From contig CABRNK010000014.1 of the NCBI GenBank assembly GCA_902472305.1, positions 1 to 64,000 on the forward strand: a stretch of 64,000 nucleotides of DNA, in the 5' to 3' direction. Position 1 is the first letter of the stretch. Every line of letters starts with the position of its first letter. A model generated the notes under the pieces. It saw nothing but the letters and a program-made list of their open reading frames with translations, had not been told where the DNA came from and made no database searches. Position numbers and translations under genes: made by a program. This document shows positions 24,020-33,104 of the stretch, piece by piece. This DNA comes from Hominenteromicrobium sp900549945 (GTDB lineage Bacteria > Bacillota > Clostridia > Oscillospirales > Acutalibacteraceae).

Positions 24020-24982
24020 GTGGAAAAGAAATATCAGATTGCCGGATACGACATGCCCTGCGTCGATCTCGCGGTCAATGTGGACGTATTCCCGAAGCCG
24101 AACGGCGGCACGGGCGTGCGCGACCTTTCGTGGCAGGGCGGCGGCAAGGTGGCGACCGGCATGGTGGCCTCGGCGCGGCTCGGCGCGAAATGCGCGATGC
24201 TCGGCGCGGTCGGCGACGATGATTACGGCAGGTTTGTGCTGCGGGACTTTGAGCGCCACGGCATCGATGTGCACGGCATGCAGGTGCGTCCCGGCCAAAC
24301 GACCTCGCTCTCGATCGTCATCAGCGACCGCGAGACGAACGGCCGCAGCATCGTGTACCGCAGCGGCTCGGCGGCGGCGCCCGCGCCCGGAACACTGGAC
24401 GAGGCGGTGCTCGCGGACTGCGAGTGGTTCTTCATCTCTCGCGGCTCCGAGGTCTGCCTCGACGCGGCGCGCAAGGCGAAGGCCGCCGGCGCGAAGGTCA
24501 TCATCGACGCGGACAGCTACGATTCGAGCGTCATGGAGAACCTAGACCTGATCGACGCGTTCGTCGCGTCCGAGTTCGTCTACGACGTGCTGTTCAAGGA
24601 CAAAAACTACGAGGAAAACTGCAAAAAGGTATTCGAGATGGGGCCGCCCGTCGTCGTGTTCACGCTCGGCGCGAAGGGCTGCGTTGGCTACAGCGCCGAC
24701 GGCTTCTTCCAGCTCGATTCCTACGACGTGCACGTGGCCGACACCGTCGGCGCGGGCGATGTTTTCCACGGCGCGTTCGCCGTAGGCATGGCGGAGGGCA
24801 TGGCGGCGAAGGCCGCGGCCGAGCTCGCCACAGCCGTGGCCTGCATCAAGTGCACGCGCATCGGCGGCAGGGCGGGCATCCCGGACCGTGCGACCGCAGA
24901 GAAATTCATGGCAACCGGGGAAATCGATTACACGGAAATCGATCAGCGCACCGAGTTTTACGGAAAGGGGCTGCAGTTGTAA
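24020..24982 (+). CDS. PfkB-family carbohydrate kinase
   Basis: Ribokinase-fold sugar kinase of 320 residues. The N-terminal sugar-binding region has WQGGGKVATGMVASARLGAK, and the C-terminal signature is DTVGAGDVFHGAF with catalytic Asp247. It probably phosphorylates the ketose made by the downstream isomerase. The GTG start at 24020 lies 7 nt after GGGAGGAG; an in-frame TTG at 24014 touches the site. The stop overlaps the next ATG (TAATG), so translation is coupled. It is the second gene of the aldolase-kinase-isomerase operon. Confidence 0.9.
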   Translation: MEKKYQIAGYDMPCVDLAVNVDVFPKPNGGTGVRDLSWQGGGKVATGMVASARLGAKCAMLGAVGDDDYGRFVLRDFERHGIDVHGMQVRPGQTTSLSIVISDRETNGRSIVYRSGSAAAPAPGTLDEAVLADCEWFFISRGSEVCLDAARKAKAAGAKVIIDADSYDSSVMENLDLIDAFVASEFVYDVLFKDKNYEENCKKVFEMGPPVVVFTLGAKGCVGYSADGFFQLDSYDVHVADTVGAGDVFHGAFAVGMAEGMAAKAAAELATAVACIKCTRIGGRAGIPDRATAEKFMATGEIDYTEIDQRTEFYGKGLQL

Positions 24983-26361
24983 TGGAAAAGATCAGACTGG
25001 GCGTTGCGCCCACAAAAAGAGGCTTTCTCAGCATGGAGGAGGCCAAGCGCCAGAAGGATAAATTCATGGCGGTGATCCGCTCGATCCTCCCCGATAAGGT
25101 GGAGATCATCGACATCGACGACCTGTGCGAAAACGGCATTTTGTTCCAGACGGATAAGATCCCGGCCGTTGTCGAGAAGTTCCGCCGGGCCAATATCGAC
25201 GCGCTCTTCACGCCGCACTGTGATTTCGGCGAGGAGCAGTGCGCGGCGGGCGTTGCGGCACAGATGAAGGTGCCGACGCTGCTGTGGGGCGCGCGTGACG
25301 AGCGCCCGAACACGGACGAGGGCCGCGGCCGGGACACGCAGTGCGGCATGTTCGCATGTTCCAAGGTCATGCGCCGCTTCGGCGTAAAATACAGCTACAT
25401 CTGGAACTGCGAGACCGAGAGCGAGGATTTCAGAAACGGCTACGACGCGTTTATCCGCGTTGTCTCCGTCATCAAAACGATTAAGACGCTGCGCATCGCG
25501 AAATTCGGCTCCCGCCCGGTGTCGTTTATGAGCGTTATGGCGAACGAGGCGGAGCTCGCGACGAAGTTCGGCATCACGACGGTGCCGATTTCGCCGACCG
25601 CGATCGCAAAGCGCGCCGACGAGCTGATCGCCGAGAACGGCGGGGCGCTCAAGGCGTATTACGCCGACCTCACCGCACGCATCGACACCTCGGCGATGGA
25701 GCCGGACAAGGTGCTGCGCTGCGCCGCCGTCGCGATGGCGACGAAGCAGCTCATGCTCGAGAATAACTGCTCCGTCGGCGCGATGGAGTGCTGGAGCGCG
25801 ACGCCGATCATCGGCGTGCCGATCTGCATGACGCTCGGCGAGCTCGCCGACGCCGGCCTGCCGATCTCCTGCGAGACCGACCTCAACGGCGCGGTGACGC
25901 TGGCGATCCTGCGCGCCGTCACGCTCGGCGACGCGGCGGGCTTCCTCGCGGACCTGACGATCCGCCACCCGGAAAACGACAACGCGGAGCTGCTCTGGCA
26001 CTGCGGGCCGTTCCCGTACTCGCTCAAGGACCCGGCCTCGAAGGCGCGCCTTGTCGGCGGGCAGGAGCGCTGGGCGCTCAAGAAGGGCGAGATCACGATC
26101 TCCCGCTTCGACGACATCGACGGCGAGTACTACCTGTTCGGCGGCGAGGGCAAGGGGGTGGACGGCCCCGAAACGACCGGCACCTACGTATGGTTTGAGG
26201 CCGACAACTGGAAGCGCTGGGAAGAAAAGCTCATGTTCGGCCCGTATATCCACCACGTCGGCGGCGTGTACGGCAATTACAAGAAGGTTCTGCGCGAGGC
26301 GGCGCGGTACCTCGGCATGAAATTCGATGACGCATCCGAGCAGGGCGTCTACAGCCTGTAA
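24982..26361 (+). CDS. L-fucose/L-arabinose isomerase-family protein
   Basis: A 459-residue aldose-ketose isomerase of the FucI/AraA fold, shorter than E. coli FucI (about 590). Candidate manganese ligands lie in VGAMECWSATP (Glu), SCETDLNGA (Asp) and IHHVGG (His). It would convert the incoming aldose to the ketose for the upstream kinase. The ATG at 24982 overlaps the kinase stop and gives the expected N-terminus; the open frame extends far into the kinase gene and is rejected there. It is the last gene of the operon, closed by the terminator at 26410. The sugar (6-deoxyhexose, pentose or other) cannot be read from sequence. Confidence 0.88.
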   Translation: MEKIRLGVAPTKRGFLSMEEAKRQKDKFMAVIRSILPDKVEIIDIDDLCENGILFQTDKIPAVVEKFRRANIDALFTPHCDFGEEQCAAGVAAQMKVPTLLWGARDERPNTDEGRGRDTQCGMFACSKVMRRFGVKYSYIWNCETESEDFRNGYDAFIRVVSVIKTIKTLRIAKFGSRPVSFMSVMANEAELATKFGITTVPISPTAIAKRADELIAENGGALKAYYADLTARIDTSAMEPDKVLRCAAVAMATKQLMLENNCSVGAMECWSATPIIGVPICMTLGELADAGLPISCETDLNGAVTLAILRAVTLGDAAGFLADLTIRHPENDNAELLWHCGPFPYSLKDPASKARLVGGQERWALKKGEITISRFDDIDGEYYLFGGEGKGVDGPETTGTYVWFEADNWKRWEEKLMFGPYIHHVGGVYGNYKKVLREAARYLGMKFDDASEQGVYSL

Positions 26362-26409
26362 AGGCATAGCTTAACGAAAAATTCTCTTTGTTTTGGGTTA
26401 ATCTCCTCA

Positions 26410-26459
26410 GTGCGGCGGGCATCCGGCTACCGGGTGTCCGCCGCACGCTTTTTATTTTA
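26410..26459 (+). terminator. Intrinsic terminator of the sugar operon
   Basis: GTGCGGCGG (26410-26418) pairs with CCGCCGCAC (26438-26446), extended inside by CCGG/CCGG, followed by GCTTTTTATTTTATTTT. Confidence 0.9.
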
Positions 26460-26476
26460 TTTTCCGCCGCGTTTGG

Positions 26477-26505
26477 TTGCGGAAACGCGCGAAAACTGGT
26501 ATACT
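26477..26505 (+). promoter_or_regulatory. SigmaA-type promoter of the SpoVB-like gene
   Basis: TTGCGG (26477-26482), 17-nt spacer, extended -10 TGG-TATACT (hexamer 26500-26505). Confidence 0.7.
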
Positions 26506-26583
26506 ATTCTTTTAAGAGTGGTTTTGGGTATGGGCGGATACCGCGCGTGCAGCGCTGAATAACAAGGTACAGGAGTGATTTTT

Positions 26584-28185
26584 TTGGCGGAGCAAAAGGG
26601 ACAGAGCTTTCTCAAGGGCACGGTGATCCTGACTGCGGCGACGTTCGTCGTCAAATTCATCAATATATTCTTTTCCATCCCGCTGGCGAATTTCCTCGGC
26701 GGCGAGGGCATGGGGCATTTTTATACGGCCTACGATATCTTCATCTTTTTCAGCGTGCTCGCCACGTCCGGCACGCCGGTCGCCATCTCGCGCATGGTCA
26801 GCATGGCCTACGCGCAGGGCAGAAAGCGCGAGGCGGATAAAATCTTCCGCGTCTCCTTCCTCTTGTTCTCCGTGATCGGCATGGCCGGCTGCCTCGTGAT
26901 GGTCGTTTTCGCAAGGCAGTTTTCGATTCTGATGACGCAGGGCGACCGCTCGATGTACGCGATCGCGGCGCTGGCGCCGATGGTGCTCTTCATGTCGCTT
27001 TCCTCCTGCCTGCGCGGCTACTTTCAGGGCCGCTCGAACATGACGCCCACGGCGGTCTCGCAGGTTTTGGAATCCGTCGTCAAGCTGTTCGTCGGCATCG
27101 CGCTCGCGCTGTATCTGCTCAAGACGACGGGCCTGCCGGAGCTCGGCGCGGCGGGCGCGATCATCGGCGTTTCGGTCGGCTCGCTCTTCGCCGTCCTGTA
27201 TATTCTGGTCTATTACTTTAAAAAGCGCGCCCAAACGCGCTATATGGTGCGCGAGGTGCCCGTTTCCAGCACGAAGAGCATCCTGCGCGACATTGTCGTT
27301 TTCGCGGTGCCGGTCATCGTCGGCTCTACGTTTCTGAGCCTTCTGGATCTTGTGGATTCCAGCGTGATGATGTACCGCCTGCAGGGCGCGGTGGGGCTTG
27401 ACGAGGGCACGGCGATGGCGATGAAGGGCTGGCTCGGCAACGCGCGCAAGTATTTCGACCTGCCCAACGCAGTGATCGTGCCGATCTCGACGGCGGTGCT
27501 GCCGCTGCTCGCCGGCGTGATCGCGAAGAACGACCGCCGGGGCACCCGCGAGACCTCGACGCTCGCGCTGCGCATGACGCTGATGGTGGCGATTCCGGCG
27601 GCGGTCGGCCTGTGCGTGTTCGCAGAGCCGATCTGCGACCTGCTCCTGTACAGCCAGCCGGAGGACGCGGCGGGCACGGCCCCGCTTCTGATACTCATGG
27701 CGCCCGCCGTCATCACGGCGAGCCTTCTGTATACGACGAATTCGATGATTCAGGCGGTCGGCAAGGTGCATATCCCCGTCATCAACATGGCGGTCGGCAC
27801 CGTGGTGCGCATCATCGTCGTCTACGTGCTCTGCGGCATCCCGGAGATCAATGTGAACGGCGCGGCGTTTTCGACGTTCGTCTCCTATCTTGTCATGATC
27901 GTGCTGAACGTCATCGCGATGCACCGCGTGCTGCCGGGCGTCCCGAGCGTGATCGGCATGGCGGTGCGGCCGCTGCTCGCGTCGCTCATCATGGCCGGCG
28001 TCTCGTACCCGGTGTACGCGCTGCTTTCGATGTTCGTCAGCGGCAAGATCGCCGTGGTCGCCGCGATCGCCGCGGCGGTGTTCGTCTATGTGCTCGCGGC
28101 GGTGTTCACAAAGGCCATCACGCGCGACGAGGTCGTCCACATGCCGAAGGGCGAGCGGATCGCAGCGCTCCTGCGCTTGAAATGA
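26584..28185 (+). CDS. Polysaccharide/lipid flippase of the SpoVB-MurJ (MOP) superfamily
   Basis: A 533-residue integral membrane protein with about 14 hydrophobic helices. The start GQSFLKGTVILTAATFVVKFI and the FLGGEGMGHFYTAYDIFIFF segment are typical of the oligosaccharidyl-lipid flippase group that includes SpoVB and MurJ. Likely task: flipping lipid-linked glycan precursors such as lipid II, either generally or in sporulation. TTG 26584 is the start because AGGAG lies 8 nt upstream; GTG 26575 overlaps that site. It is followed by an ABC exporter with its own promoter. Confidence 0.88.
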   Translation: MAEQKGQSFLKGTVILTAATFVVKFINIFFSIPLANFLGGEGMGHFYTAYDIFIFFSVLATSGTPVAISRMVSMAYAQGRKREADKIFRVSFLLFSVIGMAGCLVMVVFARQFSILMTQGDRSMYAIAALAPMVLFMSLSSCLRGYFQGRSNMTPTAVSQVLESVVKLFVGIALALYLLKTTGLPELGAAGAIIGVSVGSLFAVLYILVYYFKKRAQTRYMVREVPVSSTKSILRDIVVFAVPVIVGSTFLSLLDLVDSSVMMYRLQGAVGLDEGTAMAMKGWLGNARKYFDLPNAVIVPISTAVLPLLAGVIAKNDRRGTRETSTLALRMTLMVAIPAAVGLCVFAEPICDLLLYSQPEDAAGTAPLLILMAPAVITASLLYTTNSMIQAVGKVHIPVINMAVGTVVRIIVVYVLCGIPEINVNGAAFSTFVSYLVMIVLNVIAMHRVLPGVPSVIGMAVRPLLASLIMAGVSYPVYALLSMFVSGKIAVVAAIAAAVFVYVLAAVFTKAITRDEVVHMPKGERIAALLRLK

Positions 28186-28197
28186 CGGCTTTTTCCC

Positions 28198-28226
28198 TTG
28201 TAAAGGCGGGAGCGCCGTGGTAAAAT
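28198..28226 (+). promoter_or_regulatory. SigmaA-type promoter of the ABC exporter
   Basis: TTGTAA (28198-28203), 17-nt spacer, TAAAAT (28221-28226), 69 nt before the TTG start. Confidence 0.7.
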
Positions 28227-28294
28227 AGAAGCGGTAAATTTTGTGGGGGATAGGGCGCGCGCGGCGCGCCGGAATCCGGAAAGGTTGGGGTTTC

Positions 28295-30073
28295 TTGGAA
28301 CAGGCACAGCAAAAACGGCAGAAGGGGCTGATCCGCCGCTTTGCGCCGTATTTCGTCAAATACAAATGGGTCTTGATTTTCGACCTCTTCTGCGCGGCGA
28401 TGACGACGGTGTGCGAGCTCGCGCTGCCGCTCATCATCGAGCAGCTCACGGATATGGGCATCAACAATCTCGCAGGGCTCACGATCGAGTACATCCTGCG
28501 CATCGGCCTGCTCTACATGTTCCTAAAGCTCGTCGATGTGGGCGCCACGTTCTTCATGGCCTCCATCGGCCATATCATGGGCACGAAGATCGAGACGGAC
28601 ATGCGCCGAGACCTTTTCGCCCACCTGCAGAAGCTCTCCTTCGCGTATTTCGACAACACGAAGGTGGGGCAGATCATGTCGCGCATCACGTCCGATTTGT
28701 TCGACGTGACCGAGTTCGCGCACCACTGCCCCGAGGAATTCTTCATCGCGGCGATCAAGATCTTCGGCTCGTTCGCGATCCTCTGCACGATGAACGTGCC
28801 GCTGACGCTGATCATCTTTGCGGTGCTGCCGTTTATGCTGCTTGCGGCGATGTATTTCAACAAGAAGATGCGCCGCCAGTTTCTGAGCCAGCGCCGGCAG
28901 CTCGGCGAGATCAACGCGCAGGTGGAGGACAGCCTGCTCGGCGTGCGCGTCGTCAAATCCTTTGCGAACGAGAGCCTCGAAGAAAAGAAATTCGAGGAGG
29001 GCAACGTCAAGTTCTACAATACGAAGCGCCTGCGCTATATGTTTATGGGCGGCTTTGAGGCCTCGAACAAATTCTTCGACGGCCTGATGTACATCGTCGT
29101 CGTAATCGCCGGCGCGGTTTTCATGATGAACGGCGCGATCAACCCGTCCGAGCTCGTCGCCTACCTGCTCTACATCACGACGCTGATCAACTCGATCCAC
29201 CGCATCGTGCAGTTCACCGAGCAGTTCCAGAGCGGCATCACCGGCGTGCAGCGCTTCTTTGAGATCATGGACGCCGAGGTCGATATTTTCGACGAGCCCG
29301 GCGCGAAGGACATCGGCCACGTGAGGGGCGACGTGACGTTCGACCATGTGGGCTTCACGTATATGGACGACGGCACCGAGGTGCTTTCCGACATCAACCT
29401 CACGGTGAAGGCCGGCGAAAACATCGCGCTGGTCGGGCCGTCTGGCGGCGGCAAGACGACGCTGTGCAACCTGATCCCGCGCTTTTACGACACGACCGCA
29501 GGCCGCATCCTGATCGACGGCAAGGACATCCGCAGCGTCACGCTGAACTCCCTGCGCTCGCAGATCGGCTTTGTACAGCAGGATGTGTACCTCTTTTCCG
29601 GCACGGTGCTCGAGAATATCGAGTACGGGCGGCCCGGCGCGCCGCGCGAGGCGGTTATCGAGGCCGCGAAGATGGCGGGCGCGCACGAATTCATCGAGTC
29701 GCTCTCCGAGGGCTACAATACATACGTCGGCGAGCGCGGCGTGAAGCTCTCCGGCGGGCAGAAGCAGCGCATTTCGATCGCGCGCGCGTTCCTCAAGAAC
29801 CCGCCGGTCCTGATTCTGGACGAGGCGACGAGCGCGCTCGACAACGAGAGCGAGCGCATCGTGCAGCAGTCGCTCGAGAAGCTCGCCAAGGGCAGGACGA
29901 CGTTCACGATCGCCCACCGCCTGACGACGATCAAAAATGCGACGAAGATCCTCGTGCTGACCGACAAGGGCATCGAGGAATCCGGCACGCATAAGGAGCT
30001 CATGCAGAAAAAGGGCATCTACTACGGCCTTTACAAGAGCTATGCGGAGATGACGGCCGACACCGAGGACTGA
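28295..30073 (+). CDS. ABC exporter, fused permease and ATP-binding protein (MsbA/LmrA-like)
   Basis: Half-transporter of 592 residues: six membrane helices over about residues 20-310, then the nucleotide-binding domain. Walker A is GPSGGGKTT, the signature is KLSGGQKQRISIARAFL, Walker B ends in LILDEATSALD, and the H-loop is TIAHRLTT. It would form a homodimer or pair with another half to export lipid, peptide or drug. TTG 28295 is chosen for the GGAAAGG site and the natural N-terminus EQAQQKRQKGLIRRF. Substrate unknown. Confidence 0.93.
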   Translation: MEQAQQKRQKGLIRRFAPYFVKYKWVLIFDLFCAAMTTVCELALPLIIEQLTDMGINNLAGLTIEYILRIGLLYMFLKLVDVGATFFMASIGHIMGTKIETDMRRDLFAHLQKLSFAYFDNTKVGQIMSRITSDLFDVTEFAHHCPEEFFIAAIKIFGSFAILCTMNVPLTLIIFAVLPFMLLAAMYFNKKMRRQFLSQRRQLGEINAQVEDSLLGVRVVKSFANESLEEKKFEEGNVKFYNTKRLRYMFMGGFEASNKFFDGLMYIVVVIAGAVFMMNGAINPSELVAYLLYITTLINSIHRIVQFTEQFQSGITGVQRFFEIMDAEVDIFDEPGAKDIGHVRGDVTFDHVGFTYMDDGTEVLSDINLTVKAGENIALVGPSGGGKTTLCNLIPRFYDTTAGRILIDGKDIRSVTLNSLRSQIGFVQQDVYLFSGTVLENIEYGRPGAPREAVIEAAKMAGAHEFIESLSEGYNTYVGERGVKLSGGQKQRISIARAFLKNPPVLILDEATSALDNESERIVQQSLEKLAKGRTTFTIAHRLTTIKNATKILVLTDKGIEESGTHKELMQKKGIYYGLYKSYAEMTADTED

Positions 30074-30095
30074 AATAGACGGACGGAGGGGGGCA

Positions 30096-30314
30096 ATGAT
30101 GAAAAAGTTTCTGCTTGGGCGCTTTGCGGTGACCTACGCGGTGCTCAGCCTGATGTGGACCGCCTATTACTGCGCGAAGCGCGCGAGCGCCGGCCTGTTT
30201 GACGCGACCGACGCGGTCGTCTGCGGCGCGTTTGCCGCGCTCGGCGTGGGCATCCTCCTCTTTAATTTGGTCGTGCGGCTGCGCAGACGGTGCGGTGTGC
30301 GCCCGAAACGGTGA
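30096..30314 (+). CDS. Small membrane protein
   Basis: A 72-residue protein with two hydrophobic segments (FAVTYAVLSLMWTAYYC and VVCGAFAALGVGILLFNLVV) joined by a short polar loop, and an Arg-rich C-terminus, so both ends are probably cytoplasmic. It follows the exporter by 22 nt with GGACGGAGGGGGG upstream and may be co-transcribed. A perfect 9-bp hairpin, CGGTGACGC (30309-30317) with GCGTCACCG (30326-30334), overlaps its stop codon but lacks a clear T-run. No family is recognised. Confidence 0.6.
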   Translation: MMKKFLLGRFAVTYAVLSLMWTAYYCAKRASAGLFDATDAVVCGAFAALGVGILLFNLVVRLRRRCGVRPKR

Positions 30315-30414
30315 CGCGCTCGAGTGCGTCACCGCTGACAGGCAGGCAATCGGCTTTTTAGGCGAGCTCGAACCGGTACGCCTGAAAAAATAGAGAGAAA
30401 AGGACAGGTGGTTC

Positions 30415-30518
30415 GTGTGAAAAATACTATTTCACACACGATTTGTGCCTTTGCCGCGGCGAGCAAAGCAGCAATCGGCTTCGCCGACCGGCACCAAAAA
30501 TAAGGAATGGTGATTTTT
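30415..30518 (+). ncRNA. Structured leader element, copy 1 (upstream of aldo/keto reductase)
   Basis: About 100 nt almost identical to 49864-49969. Hairpin P1: GTGTGAAA (30415-30422) with TTTCACAC (30430-30437). Closing stem P2: GTGCC (30445-30449) with GGCAC (30490-30494). Inside P2 are TTTGC/GCAAA (30450-30454, 30463-30467) and TCGGC/GCCGA (30475-30479, 30483-30487). Then AATAAGGAATGGTGAT carries the ribosome-binding site. The other copy keeps the last hairpin by a compensatory G-C to A-T change. This supports a functional RNA or a structured repeat; no known family is recognised. Confidence 0.55.
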
Positions 30519-31529
30519 ATGACAACAGTCACGCTCGGCAGCACGGGCATCACAGTCAACCGCAACGGCTTCGGCGCGCTGCCGGTGCAGCGCGTTTCCG
30601 TCGAGGAGGCAGGGCGCCTGCTGCGCAAGGCGTTCGAGAACGGCATCCGGTTTTTCGACACGGCCCGCAGCTATTCGGACAGCGAGATGAAGATCGGCCT
30701 CGCGCTTTCCGACGTGCGCGAGCACCTCTATATCGCGACCAAGACGCCGTCCACGACGGTGGAGGGCTTCTGGAAGGATCTTGAGACGAGCCTCTCATGG
30801 CTCAAGACCGATTACATCGACGTCTATCAGTTCCACAACCCGGCGTTCTGCCCGAAGCCCGGCGACGGCACCGGCCTGTATGAGGCGATGCTCGAGGCGA
30901 AGGCGCAGGGAAAGATCCGCCACATCGGCATCACAAACCACCGGCTGGCGGTCGCCGAGGAGGCCGTGAATTCCGGCCTGTACGAGACGCTGCAGTTCCC
31001 GTTCAGCTATCTGGCGAGCGAAAAGGACGAGGCGCTCGTGAAGCGCTGCGCCGAAAAGAACGTCGGCTTCATCTGCATGAAGGCGCTTTCCGGCGGCCTC
31101 ATCACGCGCAGCGACGCGGCCTACGCGTACCTTGCGCAGTTCCCGAACACGCTGCCGATCTGGGGCATCCAGCGCGAGAGCGAGCTCGACGAATTCCTAC
31201 GGTACAACGACGACCCGCCGCGGATGACCGAGGCGCTCGAATCGTTCATCGAAGCGGAGCGCGTATCGCTCGCCGGCGACTTCTGCCGCGGCTGCGGCTA
31301 CTGCATGCCGTGCCCCGCGGGCATCGAGATCAACCAGTGCGCGCGCATGTCGCTGCTGCTGCGCCGGTCGCCGGCCGCAAACTGGCTCACCCCCGTCTGG
31401 CAGGAGAAGATGGAAAAGATCGAGGACTGCCTGCACTGCGGCCAGTGCATGAAGCGCTGTCCCTACGGCCTGCAGACGCCCGACCTGCTGCGCCGGAACC
31501 TCGAGGACTACAGAACGTTCCTCCACTAA
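30519..31529 (+). CDS. Aldo/keto reductase with C-terminal 4Fe-4S binding domain
   Basis: A 336-residue protein. The N-terminal TIM barrel has the reductase residues Asp and Tyr in FFDTARSYSDSE, Lys in ATKTPS and His in YQFHNP. The C-terminal region carries two cysteine sets, CRGCGYCMPCPAG and CLHCGQCMKRCPYG, of ferredoxin type. Such Clostridia proteins are thought to be iron-sulfur-linked oxidoreductases; the substrate is unknown. ATG 30519 is preferred over ATG 30507 because AAGGA ends at 30506. It is preceded by the structured leader element (copy 1) and followed 24 nt later by murD. Confidence 0.9.
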   Translation: MTTVTLGSTGITVNRNGFGALPVQRVSVEEAGRLLRKAFENGIRFFDTARSYSDSEMKIGLALSDVREHLYIATKTPSTTVEGFWKDLETSLSWLKTDYIDVYQFHNPAFCPKPGDGTGLYEAMLEAKAQGKIRHIGITNHRLAVAEEAVNSGLYETLQFPFSYLASEKDEALVKRCAEKNVGFICMKALSGGLITRSDAAYAYLAQFPNTLPIWGIQRESELDEFLRYNDDPPRMTEALESFIEAERVSLAGDFCRGCGYCMPCPAGIEINQCARMSLLLRRSPAANWLTPVWQEKMEKIEDCLHCGQCMKRCPYGLQTPDLLRRNLEDYRTFLH

Positions 31530-31553
31530 GCCGATACAGAAAGGATCATCAGA

Positions 31554-32954
31554 ATGACAGCAAGCGAGTTTTACAGCGCCTTGAAGGGCAAGCGGGTCTC
31601 GTTCATCGGTGTCGGCCGGACGAACCTGCCCCTGATCGAAAAATTCATCGCCTGCGGCGCGGCGGTTACCGTGCGCGACAAGCGCGAGGCCGAGGCGCTC
31701 GGCGAGGACGGCGCCTATTTGAAGGGGCGCGGCGCGGCGCTGATCTGCGGCGAGGGCTACCTCGAAAACATCGACGAGGATATGCTGTTCCGCACGCCCG
31801 GCGTGCCGTATTTTCTGCCGGAATTGCAGGCCGCAAAGGCGCGCGGTGTGGCGGTGACAAGCGAAATGGAGGTCTTTTTCGACCTCTGCCCCTGTAAGAT
31901 CTACGCCGTGACGGGCAGCGACGGCAAGACGACGACAACCTCGGTCATCGCGGAGATGCTGAAGGCGGCGGGGAAAACCGTCCACCTCGGCGGCAACATC
32001 GGCCGCCCGCTGCTGCCGGAGATCGAAGAGATCGCGCCCGAGGACGTCGCGGTCGTCGAGCTCTCGAGCTTTCAGCTCATCTCGATGCGCCGCAGCCCGG
32101 ACGTCGCGGTCATAACGAACCTTTCGCCGAACCACCTCGACGTGCACAAGGACATGGACGAGTACGTGAACGCGAAGAAGAATATCTTCCTGCACCAGAA
32201 CGCGTTCGGGCGCACGGTGCTCAACGCGGACAACGCCCTGACTGCGGCCTGTGCGCCGGAAACGCGCGGCGAAACGCTCTTTTTCTCCCGCCGAACGCAG
32301 ACGAACGGCGCATGGTGCAGCGAAAGCGGCGAGATCTTTTTCGGCGATACGCCCGTGCTGCGCGAATCGGATATTCTGATTCCCGGCAAGCACAACGTCG
32401 AGAACTACCTTGCGGCGATCTCCGCCGTGTGGGGCGACGTGCCGGCGGAGACGATCGTCTCGGTTGCGGGGACTTTCGGCGGCGTAGAGCACCGCATGGA
32501 GCTCGTCCGCACGCTCGACGGCGTCCGCTGGTACAACGACTCGATCGCCACGAGCCCGTCGCGCGCGATGACCGGCACGCTCTCGCTCTACGACTTCAAG
32601 ATCGTGATGATCGCGGGCGGCGCGGACAAAAAGGTGCCGTTCGATGAACTCGGCGCCGTGATCTGCGACAAGGTCAGCACGCTCGTGCTGCTCGCGCCCG
32701 AAAAGCCGCTCCCGGGCTTCAAGCCTGCGGCGGCGGAAAAGATCGAGGCGGCGGTGCGCGGCGCCGCAAATTACAGCGCGGGCGCGCCGGAAATTCTGCA
32801 TGCCTGCACGATGGAGGAGGCCGTCGCGCTGGCGAAAAGCCGCGCGGTGCCCGGCGGCGTGGTGTCGCTCTGTCCGGCGGCGACCGGCTTCGACATGTAC
32901 AAGAGCTTCGCCGAGCGAGGCGATATTTTCCGCGCCGTCGTGCAGGGGCTTTGA
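31554..32954 (+). CDS. murD: UDP-N-acetylmuramoyl-L-alanine--D-glutamate ligase
   Basis: Adds D-glutamate to UDP-MurNAc-L-Ala in peptidoglycan precursor synthesis, in the cytosol. The 466-residue protein starts with a Rossmann-like FIGVGRTNLPLIEKF, has the Mur ligase P-loop VTGSDGKTTTTSVI (about 120-133), then NLSPNHLDVH and GGVEHRMELV of the central and C-terminal domains. Length is normal for MurD. A GAAAGGATC site precedes the ATG. It lies apart from any dcw-type cell-wall cluster, behind the aldo/keto reductase gene, with which it is probably co-transcribed. Confidence 0.95.
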   Translation: MTASEFYSALKGKRVSFIGVGRTNLPLIEKFIACGAAVTVRDKREAEALGEDGAYLKGRGAALICGEGYLENIDEDMLFRTPGVPYFLPELQAAKARGVAVTSEMEVFFDLCPCKIYAVTGSDGKTTTTSVIAEMLKAAGKTVHLGGNIGRPLLPEIEEIAPEDVAVVELSSFQLISMRRSPDVAVITNLSPNHLDVHKDMDEYVNAKKNIFLHQNAFGRTVLNADNALTAACAPETRGETLFFSRRTQTNGAWCSESGEIFFGDTPVLRESDILIPGKHNVENYLAAISAVWGDVPAETIVSVAGTFGGVEHRMELVRTLDGVRWYNDSIATSPSRAMTGTLSLYDFKIVMIAGGADKKVPFDELGAVICDKVSTLVLLAPEKPLPGFKPAAAEKIEAAVRGAANYSAGAPEILHACTMEEAVALAKSRAVPGGVVSLCPAATGFDMYKSFAERGDIFRAVVQGL

Positions 32955-33104
32955 AAGCGCGGCGCACACCGCGCCCGCCGGCCCGGAGACTTTCGCGGAC
33001 CGATGAAAGATTACAGAAATTTTAAAGAGATTTTTGCGCACTCGGCGCCTTTCTGTGGCAGAATAAGAGCACAGAATGATTGGAATCGGATTGGATAGGA
33101 TAAA

